Shown: positions 8,417 through 17,617, counted from the stretch's first letter. The stretch is 64,000 bases of DNA from Bacteroidota bacterium (GCA_016721765.1 JADKHO010000002.1:558001-622000); one strand, 5' to 3'. Notes: generated from the sequence alone by a model not told the origin. Numbers and translations are program-made.

Positions 8417-9835
8417 AGATTTACCCTTTTTAATCTGTACCAGCAATTGCTGAAATTCAGTACTTGTTTGCAGGCTTTTAAATAACTCATCTTTCACCAA
8501 TCTTTCACTATCCAAAAAACCATTCTTTACAGCCTTTTGCAAAAGTGGAAGAATCAATTGAGGACTTTGTTGTTTCGCAGCCAACATAGCCTGCATATAA
8601 TACACTTCTGAATTTTCAGGGTCTACTTTTTCATAAAGCAGCAGAAATTGAGAAGCTATTGGCAATTGATTTTGGTTTAAAGTTGAATTGGCTGCCATAT
8701 ACATCATCAAGCTTAAAAAGCTAAGTGTTCGCTTATAAAATAATTTTTCCTCGTGCGAATTTTTTGAATCTTTAGCTTGTGCAGCTAACTTATCAATTTC
8801 AGAAAACCACCATCTTGTATCCTTTTGCTGCAAAGCCTCGCGGTAATAATTTTGTGTTTCACTTTCCCTTTTTGCAAGCGATGCCTTTTCGTTAAAAACA
8901 GAAATAAGTGCAGGTGATTTTTGAAGTGCATTTCGAGTTGAAATTAAGTTTGCACAATCACTTAAATTTCCAATAAAATCAATTGTTCTTGCTGCCTCTA
9001 CATAAGCTTCATAGCTCTTACCGCTTCTCTGCAGGGATTCAATTTTAGTTGATTGCTTTGTCTTAAACTCCTGTATCAATAATGTATCCAGAGGGATTAG
9101 CTTATTTTCCATGGCACTAAATTCAAACCATAAAAATGCGTTTTCAAAAACTTCAGCACTAGGCCACTCATGTTTTCCTTCAAATAAAATTAAGTTATGC
9201 TTCAAAGTTGTTTGATCCAATTGCTTGTTAAGCTCGAACATTTCATTGGAGTTAAAATCTGCTGTACCGGCAAAACCGATAAAATTGAAAGGTAATGTTG
9301 TATTGAATTGAAATCCGGCTGAACAGGAAGCCAAACCTGCAAAACCACCTTGCATTGCCATATTTGCTGCTACCCTTGCTCCTCCCGAAAAACCGGTAAG
9401 GTACAAGCGATTGGCGTCATAAGAAACACGGGCTTTAACATCTCCAATAAATGCAGCTGCGATGGTTCCAAGGGTTGCAGCATCCAATCCGTTTTTCGAA
9501 TTGTTAGAAGCAACAAGAATGTATCCATACTTTTCACATAACTTGAAATATAATTCAAGAGGTATCCTACCACCGGCATGCGCGTCAAAAGCAAAAATTA
9601 CAGGATATTTTTTTGTGGAATCATAATTAGAGGGAAGATATGCTGCATAAGATTGACTGGCATCGTTTGCACACACAACAGGATTTACAAGGCGTCCGTG
9701 AGGTATAGAGGAAATATGAACAGGCGCAGATAAAACTGCATTTGAGGCATATTCTGCTTCCTTTTTCTCGCCTTTTGAAGAACAAGAAAATAAGGTAGCA
9801 ACTATACAAATTGCAAGCAAAGTTTTTATTTTCAT
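8414..9835 (-). CDS. Alpha/beta hydrolase lipoprotein with helical C-terminal half
   Basis: A 473-residue protein. The ATG at 9835 gives a lipoprotein signal (MKIKTLLAICIVATLFSC; lipidated Cys at 18); an ATG five codons earlier (9850) is also possible. Residues ~75-235 form an alpha/beta hydrolase domain: the strand YPVIFAFDAHAGG, the nucleophile elbow GFSGGAR with S150, a candidate acid D193 (GTADFN) and a candidate His H222 (GKHEW). This resembles dienelactone-hydrolase or PHB-depolymerase-type esterases. The C-terminal ~230 residues are Lys/Glu/Gln-rich and helical, perhaps TPR-like, ending near FQQLLVQIKK. Substrate unknown. It is divergent from msrA across 212 nt. Confidence 0.72.
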   Translation of the reverse strand: MKIKTLLAICIVATLFSCSSKGEKKEAEYASNAVLSAPVHISSIPHGRLVNPVVCANDASQSYAAYLPSNYDSTKKYPVIFAFDAHAGGRIPLELYFKLCEKYGYILVASNNSKNGLDAATLGTIAAAFIGDVKARVSYDANRLYLTGFSGGARVAANMAMQGGFAGLASCSAGFQFNTTLPFNFIGFAGTADFNSNEMFELNKQLDQTTLKHNLILFEGKHEWPSAEVFENAFLWFEFSAMENKLIPLDTLLIQEFKTKQSTKIESLQRSGKSYEAYVEAARTIDFIGNLSDCANLISTRNALQKSPALISVFNEKASLAKRESETQNYYREALQQKDTRWWFSEIDKLAAQAKDSKNSHEEKLFYKRTLSFLSLMMYMAANSTLNQNQLPIASQFLLLYEKVDPENSEVYYMQAMLAAKQQSPQLILPLLQKAVKNGFLDSERLVKDELFKSLQTSTEFQQLLVQIKKGKS

Positions 9836-10047
9836 TTTGATGTTAAGCATTGAGTTGTGAAAATTAAGAATTATAATTTAGCCAATAATCGTTAATTGTC
9901 GGGCAGCCGTCAAATGCGCTAGAAGCTAGTATTTATCCTTGTATCCGAATTTTATCTTCTAAAAATAAGCAGCTAATTTTTAATACAACAAAAACTTTAG
10001 TAACAGTTAACTCGTTAATTCTTTAATTAAATTTTATCTTTAAAAAA

Positions 10048-10716
10048 ATGAAAAAATCGGCAAACCTCAAAAAAAGAAGTACCCTCCTTTTGGGAATGGT
10101 TATGATGAGTGTCTTTGCATCATGTGCACAGTCGCCCAAGAGCCCCGCAAAAAATTCAAAACCTTTACAAACAATAAATAAAACAATGGATACAGCAACA
10201 TTTGGTGCAGGATGCTTCTGGTGTGTGGAAGCAGTTTTTCAAAATTTAAAAGGAGTAGTATCACTCGAATCGGGCTTCTCGGGTGGGCATGTAAAAAATC
10301 CGGCTTACCGCGAAGTGTGCGAGGGCACAACCGGTCATGCGGAAGTGTGTCAAATCGTTTACAATCCTAAAGAAATAAGTTATGCTGAATTGCTGGAAGT
10401 ATTTTGGCAAACTCACGACCCTACCCAATTAAACCGTCAAGGGAATGACGAGGGAACCCAATACCGTTCGGCTATTTTTTATCACAGTGAAGCGCAGAAA
10501 GAAGAAGCCGAAAAATATAAGCGTGAACTCAATGCTTCAGGTGCATGGAGCAAACCCATAGTAACTGAAATTGCTCCTTTCACTGTATTTTACAAAGCTA
10601 ACGAATATCACCAAAATTATTACAACCAAAATGGTGATGCACCTTACTGTCAGTATGTTATACAACCTAAAGTAGATAAATTCAAAAAGGTATTTAAAGA
10701 CAAATTAAAGCCATAA
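10048..10716 (+). CDS. msrA: Peptide-methionine (S)-S-oxide reductase, lipoprotein form
   Basis: A 222-residue MsrA that reduces methionine-S-sulfoxide in proteins. The catalytic motif GCFWC is at residues 55-59. Other family signatures are present: SGFSGGHVKNPAYREVCEG, GHAEV, FWQTHDPTQLNRQGND and GTQYRSAIFY. Unlike cytoplasmic MsrA it starts with a lipoprotein signal (VFASC, lipidated C26) and a ~20-residue linker, so it should act in the periplasm or be membrane-anchored, repairing envelope proteins. A resolving Cys is probably the one in DAPYCQYVI near residue 201. A near-consensus -7 (TATCTTTA) lies at 10035-10042. The downstream M16 peptidase begins 30 nt after the stop codon and may be co-transcribed. 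Confidence 0.92.
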   Translation: MKKSANLKKRSTLLLGMVMMSVFASCAQSPKSPAKNSKPLQTINKTMDTATFGAGCFWCVEAVFQNLKGVVSLESGFSGGHVKNPAYREVCEGTTGHAEVCQIVYNPKEISYAELLEVFWQTHDPTQLNRQGNDEGTQYRSAIFYHSEAQKEEAEKYKRELNASGAWSKPIVTEIAPFTVFYKANEYHQNYYNQNGDAPYCQYVIQPKVDKFKKVFKDKLKP

Positions 10717-10746
10717 TAAATTGCATCTTTGTGCGATACTTATTTT

Positions 10747-11997
10747 ATGATAGCATATAAAAAATTTGAGTTAGCGAATGGCTTGCGGGTCATTCATCAC
10801 GAAGATAAATCCACTCCACTTGTTTGTCTTAATATTTTATACGATGTTGGAGCCCGCGATGAAGCGCCTGATAAAACAGGCTTTGCGCATTTATTCGAAC
10901 ATTTAATGTTTGGCGGTTCGGTGAATATTCCAAATTACGATGAACCTTTGCAGCGGGCGGGTGGCGAAAACAATGCATTTACAACAAACGACATAACCAA
11001 TTATTATTTAACTGTACCCGCAGCGAATTGCGAAACTGGATTTTGGCTCGAATCAGACCGTATGTTAAGTCTGGCCTTTTCTGAAAAAAGTTTGGATGTA
11101 CAACGCAATGTGGTGATTGAAGAGTTTAAGCAGCGCTATTTTAATCAGCCTTATGGCGATGTGTGGCTCCTACTTCGGCCATTAGCCTATACTGTTCATC
11201 CTTATTTGTGGAATACCATTGGTAAAGAGATTTCGCACATCGAGCAGGCACAAATGGAAGACGTGAAAAATTTTTTCAAAAAATTTTACAATCCATCCAA
11301 TGCCATACTTGTAATTGCCGGTAATATTGAATTTGAGGAAGCAAAACGCTTAAGCGAGAGATGGTTTGCGCCGATTCCTGGAACAAAAAAAGCGCCACGA
11401 AATTTACCGGTTGAGCCAATGCAAACGAGTGAGCGAAAACTCACAGTAGAGCGAGATGTTCCATTGGATGCCATTTACAAAGCATACCATGTAGGCGCTA
11501 GAGGCGATGAAGATTATCATGCAATGGATATGGTTTCGGATATTCTATCAAACGGAAAATCAGCGCGCCTTTATCTCGAACTTGTTAAAAAACAGCAATT
11601 GTTCAGCGAAATCAATGCTTATATGACCGGTGATTTAGATAAAGGATTATTTATTGTATCCGGTAAACTTATTAAAGGTGTAAGCTTTGAAGCTGCAGAA
11701 GCCGGAATTGAAGCCGAACTCAGCAAATTCAAAAACAATTTATTAGAGGAACGCGAGCTCACTAAAATCAAAAATAAACTGGAAAGTATTTTAGTTTTTA
11801 GCGAAATGAGTGTGTTGAATAAAGCCATGAATTTAGCCACTTATGAATTGATGGGAGATGCAGCGCTAATTAATAATGAAACAGAAAAGTACCTGAATGT
11901 GAGTGCTGAAAAAATAGCCGAAACGATTCAAAAATATGTACGCAAAGAAAATTGCTCTACACTCTATTACAAAGCAAAACAAGAGTTGATTAGCTGA
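10747..11997 (+). CDS. M16 family zinc metallopeptidase, catalytic subunit
   Basis: A 416-residue processing-peptidase-like protein (pitrilysin/M16). The inverted zinc motif HLFEH lies at residues 48-52 in FAHLFEHLMFGG, and the distal Glu is in VVIEEFKQRY near 125-126, at the spacing expected for M16. The ATG at 10747 is preferred over the upstream in-frame TTG at 10729, because MIAYKKFELANGLRV fits the usual start of M16B enzymes. No signal peptide is present. It pairs with the gene at 12161, which lacks the zinc motif; M16B enzymes often work as an active/inactive heterodimer that degrades peptides. The stop codon lies within a short tandem repeat (11988-12019). Confidence 0.88.
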   Translation: MIAYKKFELANGLRVIHHEDKSTPLVCLNILYDVGARDEAPDKTGFAHLFEHLMFGGSVNIPNYDEPLQRAGGENNAFTTNDITNYYLTVPAANCETGFWLESDRMLSLAFSEKSLDVQRNVVIEEFKQRYFNQPYGDVWLLLRPLAYTVHPYLWNTIGKEISHIEQAQMEDVKNFFKKFYNPSNAILVIAGNIEFEEAKRLSERWFAPIPGTKKAPRNLPVEPMQTSERKLTVERDVPLDAIYKAYHVGARGDEDYHAMDMVSDILSNGKSARLYLELVKKQQLFSEINAYMTGDLDKGLFIVSGKLIKGVSFEAAEAGIEAELSKFKNNLLEERELTKIKNKLESILVFSEMSVLNKAMNLATYELMGDAALINNETEKYLNVSAEKIAETIQKYVRKENCSTLYYKAKQELIS

Positions 11998-12090
11998 TTA
12001 GCCGATTAGCCGACTAGCGGAGTTTTGTATCCCCCGCTGGCGGGGGCAGGGGGTGGTATGGAACGCTGATTTGTGGATTTGTAGATTGAA
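11988..12090 (+). repeat. Composite intergenic repeat, copy a (GATTAGCN array + GC-rich palindrome + AT-rich tail)
   Basis: Four 8-nt units of the type GATTAGCN (11988-12019) overlap the stop codon of the M16 gene. They are followed by the palindrome CCCCCGCTGGCGGGGG (12031-12046; 7-bp arms), then CAGGGGGTGG and GGAACGCTGATTT. The same order occurs at 24821; shorter copies lie at 24975 and 26967. It is REP/BIME-like in size and palindromic structure. Confidence 0.75.
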
Positions 12091-12160
12091 GAATGAGTGA
12101 ACTTGATACAGGATTTAAGTTGATTTGAATAACTAATTAATAGTTAAAAAATATAAACAA

Positions 12161-13438
12161 GTGATAGATAGAACAATTGCTCCGGAGGTAAAACAGATCT
12201 CAGAAATTGAATTAATACCTGCTCAAAAAGTAGTCCTGGAAAATGGCTTGGCGGTATATACCATTAATGCCGGTTCACAGGAATTGGTAAAAATGGAATG
12301 GATTTTTGATGCAGGAAGCAAATTTGAAACACAAAAATTGGCCGCACGTACTGCGAATACTTTGCTAAAAGAAGGTACTAAAAATTTAAGTTCAGCCCAA
12401 ATTGCAGAGCAATTGGATTACTATGGTTCCTTTCTGGACACCGACTGTACAAAAGACAAGGCACATCTTACCGTTTATTCTCTCAACAAGCACCTTAGCA
12501 ATGTGCTGCCGGTAGTAGAAGACATTTTAAAAAATGCTACATTTCCTGAACATGAGTTTGAAGTATACAAACAAAATTCCAAGCAGAAATTAATCGTTAA
12601 TAATCAAAAAGTAGATGTACTCGCACGGAACCATTTTAATGCGCTCCTCTTTGGCGAAAATCATCCCTATGGTCAAATTACAGAGGCTAAAGATTATGAT
12701 GCGCTCAAGCTGAATACTGTTAAGGCTTTTTATCAAAATTATTATACTTCAAAAAATTGTTCAATTGTAGTTTCGGGACTTATTCAAGATGAAACCCTGC
12801 AACTCCTGCACAAACATTTTGGAACTGATTGGAAGAGTCATGAGCCTGTAAAACCTGCTGCAACACTTGTTTCGTCAAGCGCTAAAAAAGAAAACCTGAT
12901 TGAAAAGGCAGATGCGGTGCAATCTGCAATCCGGATAGGAAGAGTTTTATTTAATAAAACCCACCCTGATTATTTTGGAATGCAAGTACTCAATACCGTA
13001 TTAGGTGGTTACTTTGGCTCTCGCTTAATGAACAATATTCGCGAAGACAAAGGTTATACCTATGGCATTGGCAGTGGAATTGCAAGCTTGCAAGAGGGCG
13101 GTTATTTTTTTATTGCAACCGAAGTAGGTGTGGATGTATGCAAGGAAGCGGTAAAAGAAATTTTTGTTGAAATTAAAAAACTCAGAGAAGAATTAATTCC
13201 GGAAGAAGAATTAGACTTGGTAAAGAACTACTTGCTAGGCACCTTTGTTCGCAGTATTGATGGGCCATTTGCACTTTCTGAAAAATTCATTTCCATTTTA
13301 GAATACCAACTGGATTACAGCTTTTATACCGCTTATTTAAACGCCATACGAACCATAACTCCAGCAGAATTGAGAACACTAGCTGCAAACTATTTAAAAG
13401 AAGAGGATTTGATTGAATTGGTTGTTGGAAAAAAATAA
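12161..13438 (+). CDS. M16 family peptidase-like protein, non-catalytic subunit
   Basis: A 425-residue M16 homologue starting at GTG. In place of HxxEH it has RTANTLLKEGT, so the zinc site is missing, as in the inactive partner subunits of M16B heterodimers. The C-terminal M16 domain is well preserved, including GGYFGSRLMNNIREDKGYTY, the R/Y segment that binds the substrate carboxyl end. It follows the catalytic subunit after 163 nt that hold the composite repeat. Together they probably form a heterodimeric cytoplasmic peptidase that clears short peptides (inference from family). Confidence 0.85.
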   Translation: MIDRTIAPEVKQISEIELIPAQKVVLENGLAVYTINAGSQELVKMEWIFDAGSKFETQKLAARTANTLLKEGTKNLSSAQIAEQLDYYGSFLDTDCTKDKAHLTVYSLNKHLSNVLPVVEDILKNATFPEHEFEVYKQNSKQKLIVNNQKVDVLARNHFNALLFGENHPYGQITEAKDYDALKLNTVKAFYQNYYTSKNCSIVVSGLIQDETLQLLHKHFGTDWKSHEPVKPAATLVSSSAKKENLIEKADAVQSAIRIGRVLFNKTHPDYFGMQVLNTVLGGYFGSRLMNNIREDKGYTYGIGSGIASLQEGGYFFIATEVGVDVCKEAVKEIFVEIKKLREELIPEEELDLVKNYLLGTFVRSIDGPFALSEKFISILEYQLDYSFYTAYLNAIRTITPAELRTLAANYLKEEDLIELVVGKK

Positions 13439-13451
13439 GATCCGTTTGCTT

Positions 13452-14009
13452 TTATAAACCAATAGAGAATCCTATTCGGATAATTGGATTATTGTAAGGA
13501 GTGTAAACTGATGTATTAAAATTCCAAAGCAGCATGGCATCAAAAAACAAACGCTCACTTACTTCTTGTCGATACCCTGCTCCACCCAGCAAACTATAAA
13601 TAATAAAGGGTTTTTTATAATAGTCCCATTTTGAGCTTAAACCTTCGTATTCGCCATGTAGGAAAAAATTATCAAACACAAAATAACGGCCAATTAATCT
13701 CGCTCCATAAATATTTTGCGTATACACCGGTGGGCGAGAATCCTTATAATAAGTGTAAGTTACGCCCAGTGCAGCAGTAATTTTAGGAGTAATTTTATAA
13801 CCAATCATGGGCGATACATCAATTAAAGTAATGGTACCGAACTGCAGGCCAAAATTTCCACCGGTAAATATATGTTCTTTAAAATTGTAAGGAGGTTTAA
13901 CTTCACTTTTCTTCGCTTGCTCCGAATTATAGAAATCGCTTGTATCCTGTGCATTTACACAAAAGGAGACAAAAAAAAGAAAGTAAATCAGCGCACTATT
14001 TCTTAGCAT
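13452..14009 (-). CDS. Outer-membrane beta-barrel protein, function unknown
   Basis: A 185-residue protein starting at the ATG at 14009, which begins a clear signal peptide (MLRNSALIYFLFFVSFCVNA-Q). The frame is open to 14123, but that extension would overlap the divergent gene at 14082 and would bury the signal peptide. The mature part alternates polar and hydrophobic residues with many Gly, Tyr and Phe, and ends in IIRIGFSIGL, typical of a small barrel of about 8 strands. It converges on the M16 pair with 13 nt between stops. No specific family recognised. Confidence 0.7.
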   Translation of the reverse strand: MLRNSALIYFLFFVSFCVNAQDTSDFYNSEQAKKSEVKPPYNFKEHIFTGGNFGLQFGTITLIDVSPMIGYKITPKITAALGVTYTYYKDSRPPVYTQNIYGARLIGRYFVFDNFFLHGEYEGLSSKWDYYKKPFIIYSLLGGAGYRQEVSERLFFDAMLLWNFNTSVYTPYNNPIIRIGFSIGL

Positions 14010-14081
14010 ACAAAAATTCTTTTCAAAATTAGGATTAACGAAGCGAAAGAAAAAACTAATTTTAGCAAAAAATAGCGCACT

Positions 14082-14336
14082 ATGCGAAAAATAAAGCGGA
14101 GGATAAAAGTTCAAAATCAGCAATTTGATATTTGGTTAGGTCTTTCTAAAAAATCGGTCGGTAAAATAAATCTGATAAAACTGCATTACTACCCCGGTAA
14201 TGCGGATGACCCGAACATGAAACCGGTTGCCATAAAATCAGGCTTTAAAAGTGAACAGGAAGCAATTGAATTTGGTAAAACCTTTATGATTGATTTATAT
14301 AAAAATGCCATTAAAAGAAATGCAGGTACTGCTTAA
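14082..14336 (+). CDS. Small conserved-looking basic protein, unknown function
   Basis: An 84-residue protein (ATG at 14082) with no signal peptide and a strongly basic N-terminus (MRKIKRRIKVQNQQF). A mixed alpha/beta sequence follows, with GFKSEQEAIEFGKTFMIDLYK near the end. Codon-wise it reads like its neighbours. It is divergent from the barrel protein at 14009 (72-nt gap) and precedes the OmpH-like gene by 57 nt. It could bind nucleic acid judging from charge, but no motif supports this. Function not recognised. Confidence 0.55.
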   Translation: MRKIKRRIKVQNQQFDIWLGLSKKSVGKINLIKLHYYPGNADDPNMKPVAIKSGFKSEQEAIEFGKTFMIDLYKNAIKRNAGTA

Positions 14337-14393
14337 CAATTCTTACCACTTGCCAATTATCATTTTAATTACCTTCGTAGCATAATTCATAGC

Positions 14394-15011
14394 ATGAAAT
14401 CAATTTCGCTTTCCATCAATATTATTTTAGGATTGGCTGTTGCCGGCCTTTATTACCTTCATTTTTCAGAAAAGAAAAACTTAGCACCTGAGGGAACAAC
14501 AAAAACCACAGCACCGCAAGTCGCTCCTAAAATGGATGTAAAAGCAGCTTCAGTGGTGTATATTAATTCGGATTCCTTAATGGATAATTACGAATTGGTG
14601 AAGGAAGTGAAAAAAGAGCTTGAAAAAGAACGTTCCCTTGCTGAAAAACAATTTGCAACCGAATACCGCGCTTTGGAAGCTGAATACAACGATTTAAAAT
14701 CCAAAGCAGCCACCATGACCGAAGAGCAAGGTATGGCCAAGCAACAAGAATTGGCCATGAAGGAACAAAAATTAACGGATTACAGAGATGAATTGAATCA
14801 GAAACTGAATATGAATGAATTGAAAAAAACAGAAAAAATTCAGCAAGAAATTGAAAATTATCTGAAAGCCAATTACAGTTCAACCAATTACTCCTACATT
14901 TTAGGCCACACCAAAGGAGGTGGCATTTTATACTCAAAAAACAACCTCGACATTACCAAAGAAGTGCTTGATGGCCTCAACAACACTTACAAAGCTCAGC
15001 ATAAAAAATAA
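14394..15011 (+). CDS. OmpH/Skp family periplasmic chaperone-like protein
   Basis: A 205-residue protein with one N-terminal hydrophobic segment (residues ~4-23), a Pro/Thr/Lys linker, then the OmpH signature VVYINSDSLMDNYELVKEV. A long charged coiled coil covers residues ~70-155. The fold ends with SYILGHTKGGGILYSKNNLDITKEVLDGLN, the usual closing strand/helix of Bacteroidota OmpH proteins. Skp-type proteins hold outer-membrane proteins unfolded in the periplasm; here the N-terminus may stay membrane-anchored. A near-consensus promoter lies upstream (TTG 14350-14352, then 17 nt, then TACCTTCG at 14370). It abuts the convergent gene at 15012 with no spacer. Confidence 0.8.
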   Translation: MKSISLSINIILGLAVAGLYYLHFSEKKNLAPEGTTKTTAPQVAPKMDVKAASVVYINSDSLMDNYELVKEVKKELEKERSLAEKQFATEYRALEAEYNDLKSKAATMTEEQGMAKQQELAMKEQKLTDYRDELNQKLNMNELKKTEKIQQEIENYLKANYSSTNYSYILGHTKGGGILYSKNNLDITKEVLDGLNNTYKAQHKK

Positions 15012-15920
15012 TTATTCCAGTTCAATCCGATAACTTATGCCCAGCTGATAAATTAAGCTGTGGTGAAGTTTTTCGATTGGTTTAGTGGAAGCATTGCGAG
15101 TACCGCCAATTCCAATTCCCCAGATGTTTGCCGCGTATTTTTGAGTATCCTCGTAAACACTGTATTTTACAAAAACCGGATAATCCACTTTAAGTGTTAA
15201 AGCAATTTTTTTAGCCGGGTAAACATCTGTAAAAAGCCCAAATCGGGTTTGGCTTTGATGCAAATACAAATTTGTTTGAGGAGCATTTGTCTGAAAGGTC
15301 ATGTTGGGCGAAAAATAAGCAAGCCCCCAGCGAAAAACACCTGAAATTTTATTTTCTATTGTTAGGCCTTGGGGCATAATACCAAATACACGCCATTTGC
15401 TGCTAACTTTCCAATCGATACCCAACAAAGGCGCAAAAAATGGCCCAAATCTATCGCTGTTGTAGTAAAGCCCATACTTAATAGTAAGTTTATCCTGAAA
15501 GACTCGATTTACTAAGACCACACCTCCTATCTGATAACTTTTTTGCGAAAGCTTTACAAAATCGGTATTCATTCTAACAATTGCCATGGTCAAAATAGAA
15601 CCCCTTTTGGTTTTTTTTAAAAAGCCGGCACTTAATCCGAGTGAATAAAAATTTTGGTGCAAGGGAATGCTGTCAAATACAAGCGAGGATTGCTGGTAAG
15701 CTAAGCCCATCAAAATTTTATTTTCATTTTTGAGTTGAATTGGTAATGCCAAATTACTAGCGATACTTTGGTATACCGGATGGGTAGAAATAACTTCTTG
15801 CGCAGCTTGAGCATAATTGGCTGAAAATAAAGTAAAATAGGATTGAGCAGTTGTTTTGCACCACGCAAACTGAAGTACCAAAACAGAAAGTAGCAGGCGC
15901 TGACTGCAAGTATTACTCAT
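15012..15920 (-). CDS. Outer-membrane protein, DUF6268-like
   Basis: A 302-residue protein with a signal peptide (MSNTCSQRLLLSVLVLQFAW..., cleavage near TTA-Q) and a barrel-like mature sequence ending in SYRIELE. The segment YYNSDRFGPFFAPLLGIDWKVSSKWRVFGIMP resembles the conserved core of DUF6268 proteins as I remember it (NxxRFGxxxFxPLLGxDWK). Function of that family is not known. It ends immediately next to the stop of the OmpH-like gene. The family call is from memory and moderately sure. Confidence 0.62.
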   Translation of the reverse strand: MSNTCSQRLLLSVLVLQFAWCKTTAQSYFTLFSANYAQAAQEVISTHPVYQSIASNLALPIQLKNENKILMGLAYQQSSLVFDSIPLHQNFYSLGLSAGFLKKTKRGSILTMAIVRMNTDFVKLSQKSYQIGGVVLVNRVFQDKLTIKYGLYYNSDRFGPFFAPLLGIDWKVSSKWRVFGIMPQGLTIENKISGVFRWGLAYFSPNMTFQTNAPQTNLYLHQSQTRFGLFTDVYPAKKIALTLKVDYPVFVKYSVYEDTQKYAANIWGIGIGGTRNASTKPIEKLHHSLIYQLGISYRIELE

Positions 15921-16149
15921 AGATTAGCAAACCTACTAAAAAAAATCTTTTACGCTGCTTAAACCTCCGCAAACAAGAGTGCCACACTTCAAAAAATTAA
16001 TAATTTATAAACAAAAAATTAGTAAAAAATCGGGTAATAAAATCTAACTTCGATGCAAATCAATAAATTAAGTATTGCTCACACATGTAACCTTTTTCAA
16101 CAAATTTAAGTTGAAAGGCTAAACTCATTACAGGAATTTGAGTTTTGAA

Positions 16150-16157
16150 TATATTTG
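16150..16157 (+). promoter_or_regulatory. Candidate -7 element (TATATTTG) of glmM
   Basis: An exact TAnnTTTG match; the transcript would start near 16162, giving a ~25-nt leader before the TTG start at 16187. No TTG at 17-21 nt upstream. The rest of the 266-nt gap (15921-16186) is AT-rich with no other structure seen. Confidence 0.5.
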
Positions 16158-16186
16158 CAATCTCATACTAAAAAACAAAAACACAC

Positions 16187-17596
16187 TTGACACTTATTAA
16201 ATCTATTTCAGGAATCCGCGGAACTATTGGCGGGAAACCGGGTAATGGCTTAAGCCCTATCGATGTTGTAAAGTTTACTTCGGCATACGGTACATGGATT
16301 AAAGCACAAAATGCCGGTAAAAAAAATATAAAAATTGTAGTTGGACGGGATGCACGCCTTTCGGGTGAGATGGTAAACCATTTGGTTACCGGAACCTTGC
16401 TGGGATTAGGAATTCATGTGGTGGATGCAGGATTAAGCACCACACCAACCGTGGAAATGGCGGTTACCATGGAAAAAGCCGATGGCGGTATTATTTTAAC
16501 GGCAAGTCACAATCCAAAACAATGGAATGCATTAAAGTTGTTGAATGAAAAAGGTGAGTTTTTATCGGCAAAAGATGGCGAAGAATTGCTCGAAATTGCA
16601 GAAAATGAATCTTTTGATTTTGCAGAAGTAACTGCGCTGGGGAAATACAAGGCGGATGATACTTTTATTCAACGACACATTGATAAAATCTTAGCACTTT
16701 CATTGGTGGATGTGGCTGCTATTAAGGCAAAGAAATTTAAAGTGGTAATCGACTGTGTTAATTCAACCGGTGGAATTGCTGTTCCAATGTTGTTAAAGGC
16801 TTTGGGTGTGGAAGATATTACGGAATTGTATTGCACTCCCGATGGAAATTTCCCGCACAATCCCGAACCTTTGCCCGAAAATTTAAGAGACATTTCGAAA
16901 GCGGTTACCAAAAACAAAGCCCATTTAGGAATTGTGGTTGACCCGGATGTAGACCGTTTGGCCTTGGTATGCGAAGATGGTGAAATGTTTGGTGAAGAGT
17001 ATACGCTGGTTGCAGTTGCAGATTATATCCTCAAAAATAAAAAAGGAAATACCGTTAGTAATTTATCCAGCACACGTGCTTTGCGCGACATCACTGAGAA
17101 AGCAAAAAGCGAATACAATGCTGCGGCAGTAGGAGAAGTGAATGTGGTGGAAATGATGAAAGCAACCAAAGCCATTATTGGCGGCGAAGGTAATGGCGGA
17201 GTAATTTATCCTGAATTGCATTATGGAAGAGATGCATTAGCCGGAATTGCTCTGTTTTTATCGCACTTAGCTAAATTTGGAAAATCGTGCTCCATGCTGC
17301 GTGCGTCGTATCCGAACTACCACATCTCCAAAAATAAAATTGAATTAACACCCGGAATAGATGTAGACCGCATTTTAGAAGCAATTCAAAAGAAATACAA
17401 AAAACAACCTATCAATACCATTGATGGTGTGAAAATAGAATTCAATAAAGAATGGGTGCACCTGCGCAAATCCAACACAGAACCCATTATTCGAATTTAT
17501 TCAGAAAGTGAACATGAAACTACAGCTGATAACCTGGCAGAGAAAATTATCATGGACATAAAAGAAATCATTAAACAGGAAGTAGTATTGAAGTAA
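16187..17596 (+). CDS. glmM: Phosphoglucosamine mutase / phosphohexomutase
   Basis: A 469-residue alpha-D-phosphohexomutase. Phospho-serine loop TASHNP with S107; metal loop DPDVDR at 252-257; sugar-binding GEGNGGVIYPELHYGRDA; phosphate-binding RKSNTEPIIRIYSE. GlmM converts glucosamine-6-P to glucosamine-1-P for UDP-GlcNAc and so for peptidoglycan and LPS; the GEGNGG form and overall length fit Bacteroidota GlmM, though specificity for mannose/glucose phosphates cannot be ruled out by eye. The start is TTG (no in-frame ATG upstream; MTLIKSISGIRG matches the family's start). A strong terminator follows, so it is monocistronic. Confidence 0.88.
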   Translation: MTLIKSISGIRGTIGGKPGNGLSPIDVVKFTSAYGTWIKAQNAGKKNIKIVVGRDARLSGEMVNHLVTGTLLGLGIHVVDAGLSTTPTVEMAVTMEKADGGIILTASHNPKQWNALKLLNEKGEFLSAKDGEELLEIAENESFDFAEVTALGKYKADDTFIQRHIDKILALSLVDVAAIKAKKFKVVIDCVNSTGGIAVPMLLKALGVEDITELYCTPDGNFPHNPEPLPENLRDISKAVTKNKAHLGIVVDPDVDRLALVCEDGEMFGEEYTLVAVADYILKNKKGNTVSNLSSTRALRDITEKAKSEYNAAAVGEVNVVEMMKATKAIIGGEGNGGVIYPELHYGRDALAGIALFLSHLAKFGKSCSMLRASYPNYHISKNKIELTPGIDVDRILEAIQKKYKKQPINTIDGVKIEFNKEWVHLRKSNTEPIIRIYSESEHETTADNLAEKIIMDIKEIIKQEVVLK

Positions 17597-17617
17597 ACCA
17601 CAGCACTACACAACAGT

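Noticed and set aside
9851..10047. Structured RNA or tRNA in the gap before msrA
   Set aside because: No cloverleaf, conserved T-loop sequence or strong hairpin could be seen; ordinary divergent promoter DNA.
14010..14123. Extended start of the minus-strand barrel protein
   Set aside because: It overlaps the divergent small gene and hides the signal peptide that starts at 14009.
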